DNA of 64,000 nt from positions 1,116,001 to 1,180,000 of the forward strand of contig NW_025791658.1 in NCBI RefSeq assembly GCF_921293095.1, in the 5' to 3' direction. Both the position numbers and the translations under genes were made by a program. Under the pieces are notes generated by a model. That model had not been told where the DNA came from, ran no database searches, and worked only from the letters and a program-made list of their open reading frames with translations. The DNA comes from Ischnura elegans (lineage: Eukaryota > Arthropoda > Insecta > Odonata > Coenagrionidae). Of the stretch, positions 11,288 to 19,644 are shown in pieces (the first letter of the stretch is position 1; every line of letters starts with the position of its first letter).

Positions 11288-11456
11288 GAAGCCAGACTCG
11301 GTCAACGGGAAGGCCGTTGCGGAAGTGGAGTCTTGGGCTTATCATTGGTTGCCAATGATTGGTCTTTGTGGATATGACACTGGAGTTGAGCCACTGTCCG
11401 GGCACACGGCGACCAACACCACCGAAATGGAAGCAGTGGTTGATCCACCGACATAG
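11288..11456 (+). CDS. Toll-like LRR protein, last coding exon (plus copy)
   Basis: The 169 coding bases are the same length as in the minus-strand paralogue. They begin after TTTACAG in phase 2 and encode KPDSVNGKAVAEVESWAYHW, then a short tail ending …VDPPT and TAG at 11454. The paralogue tail is KPDSIKGKAVADVESWAFHW … EPPA-stop. The frame is kept open in both copies and differs by scattered substitutions, which supports real coding. The tail is hydrophilic apart from the short HWLPMIG stretch, with no transmembrane span and no TIR domain. In this copy the upstream exon with the matching phase is missing. Confidence 0.8.
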
Positions 11457-11507
11457 CACTCGTGGTTTCTGGCGATACTATGCAGAATCTGCCGAACATC
11501 CTTGATA

Positions 11508-11513
11508 AATAAA
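11508..11513 (+). terminator. Poly(A) signal AATAAA
   Basis: AATAAA lies 52 bases after the TAG of the last exon. An AATAAA is found at an equivalent distance (about 58 bases) in the minus-strand paralogue, which supports it as the 3' end of the gene. Confidence 0.7.
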
Positions 11514-11698
11514 ATTTTGACAGTGTTTTTCCACGTTATTTCTTTGTAATTTACAAAACTTTTTCCTTAACCAGCAATTATATTTTTAAGTTTTTTTTTT
11601 AAGCTAGGCTTAACCGGCGCCAAAGAGGTATTACACTGAACTTTGATTGAGAGATTTGTATGAAATTATTTCGAGCTGAATTGGGCCGTGTATTATAT

Positions 11699-12462
11699 GT
11701 ACAGTCACTTTCAAAAGTTTTAGGACAAAGTTTGCGGCGCCACTTCTGCTTCTCAAGAAAATTTAGTTTCCCTTACTCCATTTTTTTTCCTTGCTCACGC
11801 ACTGCAACTATTTCGCTTCCATGTGAAGATATATGAACAAAGATGGAGTAGTTACTTGCTAAATTTATCGTTTTCTTTCGATCTTTGATGGATTTAATGA
11901 TTAATTTCGTGTGCATACTCTGTGTCCTTGCTCCGGTTTTCACTGCTGGTCTGATGTTATGTATTACAAAACTCTCAATGTCATAAGACGTGGTGGCGTA
12001 GTGGACTTAATGCGACGTCGTCATAGTAAAGGTCGTTGGATCGATTCCCCTGCTCGGAATTAAGATCTCATAATTTTTTGTCCTTAGTAACTCCTTTCGT
12101 ATTTAATAATGGGTTTCAAATAATTTAAATTCGCTGTAACCGTTATATATTTTTTTAATGGTAAATGGTTATAAACTTTTTTAAATACAAGTTAAGAATT
12201 GGGCAAGGGTTGACGTATCATTTTTATGGATTGCTAGTACCCATTTTGAAAATTAGGGATTTGCATAAGGGGTAACCGTAACCCGACGGTAAGGGGCGCA
12301 TTCAAACCCAGCGTTGGTATTAACTTAATGATTTTAGATTGACAATGAAGGGTCACGCATAGTAGTTGATTATTGCATTAATTGATTTAGAAAGCTGTTG
12401 ATTATTATGATTTTCTGCAATGAGCTCCATACTTTTTCACCCGTCCCTTGAGACGGGTGATA
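11699..12462 (+). repeat. Inverted-repeat arm with tRNA-like promoter boxes (partner 18890-19644)
   Basis: About 760 bases match 19644-18890 in reverse complement with very few differences. The element starts ACAGTCACTTTCAAAAGTTT, which resembles a Tc1-type terminus, and ends with a hairpin CACCCGTC…GACGGGTG. Inside is a tRNA-like stretch with A box TGGCGTAGTGG (11994-12004) and B box GGATCGATTCC (12038-12048), so it may be a tRNA-derived SINE or a MITE that captured one. No ORF was seen. Confidence 0.8.
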
Positions 12463-12884
12463 TGTGTGTCATTATATGACGTCTAACTTGACTTATATAC
12501 AGCAAATAGCCTTTATAATCATCACATACTACTTCATTTGGGTTTTGCGTTGAATGTGTTTTCTAGTTTTTAATCAATGCAAAGATCCAACTAATTTGTC
12601 AGAACGGATTCATCCAAGTAATCGGCGAGCTGATAATGGAAACCTGTTGATGTTATACCCTATTGCGAATGCACAATCTAGAATTTTAACCAATGAATTA
12701 GAGGAAGGCCTAAACAGCCCTAAGAAATAAAAAATATCTTAGGAGACCTCTACCCCATCATCAGCGCAAACCAAAGTATTTCCAATCTCCTCCCTTCCCG
12801 CCCTTCTATCACCTAAAGAAAGGCACCCAACGTGCGCAAATATTCCGATCCACCCGCCCCTCTCACCCCCACACTGCCCCCCTA

Positions 12885-13405
12885 TCTTCTTCCTCCTCAA
12901 CATGAACCGCCCAAGATGCAAGTTCTGCTTCTGGTTTCTCTCCACCTCCCCACCAGTCATCAACAAATCTTCCTCTTCTCCTTTTTCCTTTAAATACTTC
13001 CTTTAATTCCATCTACCGACTATCCTACAATTTCTGCCCTGCCTACTACATTGGAGAATGCACCACGGTATCCATTTAAATGAACAACCATCGCCTCTCC
13101 ACCAATTCCCCCCCCCCCCATTCGTTGAACCAGTACTCCAACACAAAATAGTTCCTTCGGGAAGTGCTTTTCCCTTTCCTTAATCGAAATACTACCAGAA
13201 AATTCACCCAGCACACCTGGGTGGAAACAGCGTTCAAACCGCCAGGGCTGAACGTCGCTCAGTAGCCACCAGCCAATCCCTCCCCATTTCCCCCTCACCT
13301 CCACCTACCCCTTCAACCTCCCCCCCCTATACTCCACAGAAGACATCAGGAATCCTTACTCACTCATTGAGAATGGTGGGTAACCCCGTAGAAACGTCTG
13401 AAAAA
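12885..13405 (+). mobile_element. Penelope-like element remnant: GIY-YIG region and 3' end
   Basis: Interrupted plus-strand frames read NRPRCKFCFWFLSTS, which resembles the Cys motif before the endonuclease in Neptune/Poseidon-type Penelope-like elements. After about 100 bases comes a YIGECTTVSI…MNNHR block resembling the YIG part of GIY-YIG nucleases, and later PPGLNV. At 13366-13405 a degenerate TTGAGAATGG…GTAGAAACGTC fits a decayed hammerhead at the element end. The order (nuclease, then hammerhead) matches the better copy at 22.1-24.5 kb. Stops and C-rich decay make this tentative. Confidence 0.45.
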
Positions 13406-14784
13406 CATTTTGTGAGTGTCCCTTTTTCAGTGTTTCTATGTTATTTATTTAATCTAAGTATATTTATATTCATAAAAAAGTCGTAAATCGTGTTAGTTAC
13501 ACTATTTATAACTCGAGAACGGCTACATATATTTGAACGATTTTCTAGATGAATAGAATTTTTTGGATTCGTATCAACCTCGAATAGCAGAATTAACAAT
13601 TAAAAATAATATCAGTTCATGGAAGAAATTAATATGGATGCTAGGGGACATTTTTAGGACTTCAACAGCTCAAGTTCAAGTCGGTCATTCTACTTACAAA
13701 ATGATCTGTTTAGTTTTTACCAATTTAATGACTGAGCCTCATAAAAATTTTTGACTATCGGTAAAGGCCGTGTTCTTGTCGACGAATCGAGCGGATTTAT
13801 TTCTTATCCTCGGCATTTTTGCAATTTCGTTTCATCGAAAGATGAACAAAGTGCTCTCGAACATGAGTGATGAGCACAACAATCACAAATTTTAGAGCGA
13901 ACGAGCAATTTTGGCGGCTCAGGACGAAGACGTGGATTACTTCTTCGAAACTTCGAAATTTGCAAATAATTGGTAATCTGAATTTACTCAAATGTATTGA
14001 CTGTGTTACAAAAATAGATGAAGTCACCAACTATCCATCTGCATATTTAAACTTCTTAGATGTGACTACTGGCTTACCACCGCAATGGAACATATTAGGT
14101 GATAAAAAAAACGATAATCAATGTGATTCACGCGGTTATATTCAAAGGAAAATTCAAAGATGAGGATATTCTCATTCCAAGGATTCCCATGATCCCATCT
14201 GATATGCCCTATGAGTTCGAATAAATTCAAATTTCGGCTTCGTGTTTCATTCGCGATGATGATTAGCTAATTACTATGCCAACCGCCGAGTGTTTGTAGT
14301 CTGAATTTAGGAAATCCATGTTTTTCTCATGAATAATTATATGTGTCATGTTCAGTGTTGGTAAACTATCCGCTTCATTTGTTCGTGCGTCTAATAACAA
14401 AGCGAAAACTGTTGTATATCAGAAGGTGCTAGTGCAGAATAAACCCAAATGTGTTGTGTACACTGGGGTTCGTTTACGTACGGGGCACGTTTACGGAGTG
14501 CACTTTTACCAAACCGAGTTATAAATGGCTCTCCACAATTTGGACTTTATCAACTGCTTTATAAAACCACAATGTCTAAATTTTGATAAGTTAAAACATA
14601 AAAATAAGAAAATTCACAGAAAGAAATTCTGCGTAACAAGCCCTGGTCAACCCAATGTAGATAGAGAAAATGCCTTTCTGACTAGCAATTGTAATACTAA
14701 TTGTTGTAGTTTTATTGAATTTTTTCCTTACGATATTATAATAAGTCAAAAATTATTCAAATCGGTTCCGCCGCTCATCTTCTA

Positions 14785-16249
14785 TCTATATATATATAAA
14801 AGAAAGTCGAAAATCGTGTTAGTTAGAACACTTATAACTCGAGAACGGCTGCACCGATTTTAGTGACATTAGGCTCTTTGGATTCGTCTCAGCCCCGGGT
14901 AACATATAGGACATTAAAAAATAGGAAAAGTTCACAAAAAAAATTCAATTTTATCTTAGAGATATGTTTTTAGGAGTCGATTGTTAAGACGGTCAAAAAA
15001 TAAGATATTTTTTCGTTTTTACTAATTTATTGACTGATCTTTTTTTGAAAAAAATTTAAATGTTCAAACATGTTAAAAATCTTGATGATCTTTCGAAACC
15101 TAAACCAACCAAAACTATCCAACGGAACGTGTTTGGTTATTTAAAAAACTGATTATGAAAGTGATTCACGCCACTATACTCAAAGGAAAATTCAAAGATG
15201 AGGAAGTTCTCAATCCGAAGATTCCATGATCCCAACTTATATGCCCTTTTGAGCTTAAACGTATTCAATTTCCAATTCGTGTTGCATTCGTAATAACGAT
15301 TAACAAATCGCATGGTCAGTCATTCAGTTTTTGTGATGTTTGTTCTCATGTGTCAATGAAAACCCATGAATTTCTCATGGTAAATAATATGTGGTGTGTT
15401 TACGAGTCGGTAAACCATCCGCTGTATTTCTTCCTTCGCTTCAAGGGCGCAGCTAGGAATTAAGGATAGGCGCAGCTAATACTGGCGGGTTTGTAGGGTA
15501 TAGAAAACTCGCCAAGGTAAGCGAGAGGTGTGGGGGCCCTCCCCAGACATTTTTTAGGATAAAAGGTTCAAAATGGTAGGTTTTGCGGCTGAGTGAACAG
15601 TTAAATATTTTGTGACTCATCCGTCCCCCTAATATTAATAACCAAATGTTTTATAAAAAGATTCTCTGAGCTTTTGGGGGGGTTTTAACACCCAAAAACC
15701 CCCCTCGCTGCGTCCCTGCTTCGCTTCGCTATTTTTATTTAGCTTCATTCGCTTTATCTTGCGCCTGATAACAAAACAAAAACTGTTGTTTATAAGAAGG
15801 CGCTTGACGCAAGACATTAAACCCGAATGTGTAGGGCACACCGTGGTGCGTTTACGCATGCAGCACGTTTACGCAGTGGATTTTTTCCAAACAGAGATAC
15901 TACAATTGGCGCGCCTAAAGTCATTTGATACGAATGCTGCTTCATAGGGGCTTTTCTTACACTATTTTGAGCATCAGTCATGCGTCGGTCTAGCGTTGCG
16001 TTAACCTGCCCCGTGTACGAGCCAAGTTTACGCTACGGACTTAGACCTAGAAACATTTTTTTACGGTTAATAACACAAATAGCCAACAACTGAATGCGTA
16101 TAATTTTTATTTCATCAATATTTTCTCATTTAATTTATAATAAATCAAATATGATTAAAACGATACAGCCGCTCTTTATTTATAAACGGTGTAACTAAAC
16201 TATAAGTTCATTGAATGTTAGGCGGTACGAAGTTCGCCGGGTCAGCTAG
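14785..16249 (+). mobile_element. Helitron B, inserted between A and T of Helitron A
   Basis: It begins TCTATATATATATAAAAG after A14784 and ends with a hairpin GGCGGTACGAAGTTCGCC followed by GGGTCAGCTAG before T16250. This fits the Helitron rule of 5' TC, 3' CTAG and an A/T host site. Decayed helicase frames at 15180-15330 read FKDEEVL, then FELKRIQFPIRVAFVITINK, the motif region of the Pif1-like helicase of Helitrons. It carries a hAT-type MITE at 15442-15718. It is homologous in parallel to Helitron A, so the two are the same family nested. Confidence 0.8.
15442..15718. mobile_element. hAT-type MITE, 277 bp, 8-bp target duplication
   Basis: The ends CAAGGGCGCAGCTAGG and (inverted) CAGGGACGCAGCGAGG match at 13 of 16 positions. 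The insertion is flanked by an 8-bp direct repeat CTTCGCTT at 15434-15441 and 15719-15726. Both features fit non-autonomous hAT elements. It interrupts Helitron B and so is younger than it. Confidence 0.78.
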
Positions 16250-16283
16250 TTATTTATAAATGCTGTAACCAAAATGTTCATTG

Positions 16284-16430
16284 TGAAAAATGATTTTATA
16301 CTTTCCCAGCGAATAATGTCGGTAAACTCTACTCGGGATTCCCACCGGGTTAATGTTTTTACAACGGCCAACTTTTCAAGTACCGTCTTGGCACTCATCA
16401 TCAGGGCTGAATGTTGATTTACTTCAAATT
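16284..16430 (-). mobile_element. 147-bp hammerhead-bearing mini element with 11-bp target duplication
   Basis: The insert is flanked by an 11-bp direct repeat AATGTTCATTG (16273-16283 and 16431-16441) and interrupts the 3' end of Helitron A. On its minus strand CTGATGA (16404-16398) is followed by a 7-bp stem GAGTGCC/GGTACTT with a 5-nt loop, and GAAA (16377-16374). This is a full hammerhead core. There is no coding sequence. It resembles Penelope-like element termini or animal retrozyme-like small retroelements. Confidence 0.65.
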
Positions 16431-16492
16431 AATGTTCATTGATTGCTAGGCGGTGCGAAGTTCGCCGGGTGAGCTAAGAAAAAATATTAGCT

Positions 16493-16562
16493 TCGAAGGG
16501 GATGCGAACCTAAGACTCCAGATCAGCAAACTAACGTTCTAATCACTTATCCATGCCACGCA
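16493..16562 (-). repeat. tRNA-derived repeat (A and B boxes)
   Basis: The minus strand reads TGGATAAGTGATTAG (A-box-like) and, about 30 nt later, GGTTCGCATCC (B box). The acceptor and anticodon stems do not close well, so I call it a tRNA-derived repeat or decayed tRNA, not a working tRNA gene. Confidence 0.45.
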
Positions 16563-16589
16563 TTACTAACAGGTAGGAATGAAAAATAC

Positions 16590-17860
16590 CCATGGTTTTG
16601 AAGTGGTAATCATGGGAACAGGACCTGAGAACCGTGAACCATGGAACAGCGAACTAAAAAAAGCACGTGGTTCAGAAACAACTTCATCGATAACTCAGAA
16701 CCAGTCTTGAACTTCTGGGCTATGGAAGAGCAGAGGAGCACGCGATTGAGTCCAGCCTTACGCGGACAGATAATTGGCATGAAGGAGGGCGGTAAAACAG
16801 TTGCCCAAGTAGCTGGCCAGCTCAATTTGTCCCGGAATACCGTGTATTACTGGGTACGGCGTTTTAGGGAAGGCGACGAATTCCTGAAGGACGGGCGAAG
16901 AAGCGGCAGACCTCGGGCCACCAACGATTTGGAGGACAACAGGATTCGCCATTTATTGAGGGTAAACCTCTCAGTGTTGGCGGAGTAGCTGCGATTTCCA
17001 GGGAGGCGCAATTTGGTTGCAGCTACGCAACAATTAGAAGGCGGGTGATTGCGCATGGCATACAACACCACAAACCTGCCCTAAAGCCTTTCTTAACTGA
17101 GCAGCAGAAGCATTCGAGGTTGTTTTTCAGCAGAAATAATGTAGTAAACGACCAGGTTTTTTGGGACTTAACTATTTTCGCGGGCGAAAAAACTTTTCGC
17201 AGCAATCAGGAAGGAAGAATAGAACTGCGGAGGGCAAGGAATATACGGTATGAAAGCATTTCTTTCATTTCTTAAATTGCTAATATTTATTTCTATTGTT
17301 TTGTCAATCATGATGGAATTGATTAATGCAACACGAACATATTACGTTCATAGATACAATCAGCGGCACATCCTTACAAGGAATAACTCAGGACGCCTCA
17401 GCAAAAGTTATTGGGGTGCAATGACGGCTGCAGGGCCTGGACCTATAGTTTCCACGTCTCCAAGACTGAATGCAGAGGAGTACGTGGGTATCCTGACGAA
17501 CCATCTTCTGCCGTATATTGAAACGGTCGTTCCACCTGGCGAGGAAGTGACTTTCCTCAAGGACAATTGCCCAATCCATAGGGCAAATATCGTTTCTAAT
17601 TTTTTTGAAGAGCATCCACGGATTCATGTTTTGCCATGGCCATCTAATTCCCCAGACTTGAATCCCTTATAAAACCTTTGGAGTGTAGTGGTGAGAGAAT
17701 GGGAATGAGTGCAATCTGGATGCGCTAGATGGTCATGTGCGCCAAATATGGCAATCGATTGGACGCCGTTCTCAGGTGTGGGAGATTGTAGTTCGTTCTA
17801 TGAGCTCCAGACTGGAGGCGGTCATAGAAAATAATGGCGGTATTACTCGCTATTAATTAG
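16590..17860 (+). pseudogene. Tc1-like transposase pseudogene
   Basis: Frames in order give an N-terminal helix-turn-helix region (LRGQIIGMKEGGKTVAQVAG, then LNLSRNTVYYWVRRF), an AT-hook-like GRRSGRPRA, a decayed middle, and a C-terminal catalytic block FLKDNCPIHRANIV … LPWPSNSPDLNPL. The catalytic Glu that should follow PDLNP(L) before NLW is a TAA stop. Counting from the second Asp, that position is spaced by 35 residues. Several frameshifts and stops show the element is dead. Terminal inverted repeats were not identified with confidence. Confidence 0.82.
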
Positions 17861-18889
17861 ATAAAACCAACGCTTACGCCTTACGAAGAATAATTTGCAA
17901 GCTTTGCCATTTTTGTATCATGTTTTGATTTTTTTACTTTTATTGGTCGATAAAAGATTTTACGAAAATTTACAATTATTTTTTATGCGTATGTACTGAA
18001 AAAAAAACACGGCAATCAAATTAACAATTTTAAAGTTTTCCATAAGTTTCTGGGTTCGCAAGTAATTATTTTTTATTATTTATTTAATTATTATTTTCAC
18101 TTTAAGTCATTTTTATTTGATCATTCGGGGAGAGATGATTGATATCCACAAATTTAACTTTCCTGGGATTCATTTTATAATTTGTCATGGTAATAGAATT
18201 TACTTCATTCCTTTAGTTTTCGTTTTTCAATATTTAAAGGTTTATCTGTGAAACGATTCTCAGTTAAGTTAAAAAAAACTTGAAATTATTTAAGAGTGGT
18301 ACTGGGTTATTGAGCTCTACTACCCTCTAGCGCTATATGCCTGCTACGGTAAGTGTATAGCATGTGTGGGTAATTTCACGGAAACAGATTTTCGTTTTGA
18401 CAGTGAATAGGTAATTCTCTCCGAGGGCTTTTTTCAAAAATCTGGTGGTGGTGGACATTTTTCTGTTGAATGTTGTTCCCATCCTGTGTGGTGTGTGGGT
18501 AGCGCTGCAAGTACAAAATATCTGTCCGTCGCATGTGACGTTCAGATCCTTGGCGCCTTTCGTTAAGCACAAGAGAAAGCCGATGCCAGCTTTCTCTACT
18601 CCCTATCTTTTTTAAAGTGCTCTGAACGCGCAAGTGAAGTTATTTGTCGTTCGCCTTAACACAGTACTTGAAAGAGGATTCAAATATTGGCGAATTCCTT
18701 ATTTCCGCCATCTTTAATAATGATATATATGCAGGGGTGCCGACTCATAAAAAAATATTGGGGAAGCCCATACCGGGGGTCTTGCCCAGGGAATTTTTAT
18801 AAATAGTGCGCTTAAAAGTTTAATTTCGAAGCTCTATTTCAAATCCCTAGACTGAGGTTTGTGGTGATGAACATTGTCATTTATCACCC
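17861..18889. other. Unassigned, AT-rich then mixed
   Basis: No coding region is supported. A MITE-like start GCAGGGGTGCCGACTCAT occurs near 18732, but I cannot find its partner end. Short minus-strand frames at 18333-18633 have no recognisable content. Confidence 0.4.
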
Positions 18890-19644
18890 GTCTCAAGAGA
18901 CGTGTGATGAAGCGTGGTGCTCATTGCAGAAAATCATAATAATCAACAGCTTTCTAAATCAATTAATGCAATAATCAACTACTATGCGTGACCCTTCATT
19001 GTCAATCTAAAATCATTAAGTTAATACCAACGCTGGGTTTGAATGCGCCCCTTACCGTCGGGTTACGGTTACCCCTTATGCAAATCCCTAATTTTCAAAA
19101 TGGGTACTAGCAATCCATAAAAATGATACGTCAACCCTTGCCCAATTCTTAACTTGTATTTAAAAAAGTTTATAACCATTTACCATTAAAAAAATATATA
19201 ACGGTTACAGCGAATTTAAATTATTTGAAACCCATTATTAAATACGAAAGGAGTTACTAAGGAAAAAAAATGATGAAATCTTAATTCCGAGCAGGGGAAT
19301 CGATCCAACGACCTTTACTATGACGACGTCGCATTAAGTCCACTACGCCACCACGTCTTATGACATTGAGAGTTTTGTAATACATAACATCAGACCAGCA
19401 GTGAAAACCGGAGCAAGGACACAGAGTATGCACACGAAATTAATCATTAAATCCATCAAAGATCGAAAGAAAACGATAAATTTAGCAAGTAACTACTCCA
19501 TCTTTGTTCATATATCTTCACATGGAAGCGAAATAGTTGCAGTGCGTGAGCAAGGAAAAAAAATGGAGTAAGGGAAACTAAATTTTCTTGAGAAGCAGAA
19601 GTGGCGCCGCAAACTTTGTCCTAAAACTTTTGAAAGTGACTGTA
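18890..19644 (-). repeat. Inverted-repeat arm with tRNA-like promoter boxes (partner 11699-12462)
   Basis: Near-identical reverse complement of 11699-12462, ending at the same ACAGTCACTTTCAAAAGTTT terminus (19644). B box 19306-19296 and A box 19350-19340 are on the minus strand. The left border is less conserved, near the CACCCGTC hairpin. It directly abuts the solitary copy of the hairpin-headed unit at 19645. Confidence 0.8.

Larger units (their letters stand above)
1435..11456 (+). pseudogene. Toll-like LRR ectodomain gene, plus-strand paralogue, exons 3-4 lost
   Basis: Gene-level entry. Three coding exons survive (1435-2876, 7762-8410, 11288-11456), all with matching exons in the minus-strand paralogue. 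Exons 2 and 5 have identical lengths in both copies (649 and 169 coding bases). The paralogue has two further exons (288 and 212 bases) between exon 2 and the last exon. I find no counterpart of these in 8411-11287, which instead holds a TTAA-flanked MITE and a LINE fragment. Splicing exon 2 directly to the last exon shifts the frame and gives 29 residues before TGA at 11375-11377. The product would then lack the last LRRs and the LRR C-terminal cap. I infer a recently truncated gene or pseudogene. A short secreted LRR isoform is possible. The family is inferred from similarity to Toll-type receptors (cap motif and LRR layout of the paralogue). Confidence 0.7.
13453..16477 (+). mobile_element. 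Helitron A (outer, interrupted)
   Basis: The 5' end is TCTAAGTATATTTATATTC followed by CGTGTTAGTTACACTATTTATAACTCGAGAACGGCT, typical of insect Helitron starts. The 3' end GGCGGTGCGAAGTTCGCC then GGGTGAGCTAA is a terminal hairpin plus CTRR-type end. Around 13860-14440 decayed frames show the helicase C-terminus (KFKDEDILIPRIPMIPSDMP). It is split by Helitron B (14785-16249) and by a 147-bp hammerhead element (16284-16430). Rejoining the flanks matches the uninterrupted order in Helitron B. Confidence 0.75.

Noticed and set aside
11988-12062. Functional tRNA gene in the inverted-repeat arm
   Set aside because: The A and B boxes are good, but the anticodon and acceptor stems do not pair, and the sequence is embedded in a repeated element.
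18333-18633. Overlapping minus-strand frames with His/Thr-rich products
   Set aside because: Two frames overlap, neither has a domain, and no splice signals or homologue are visible in the window.
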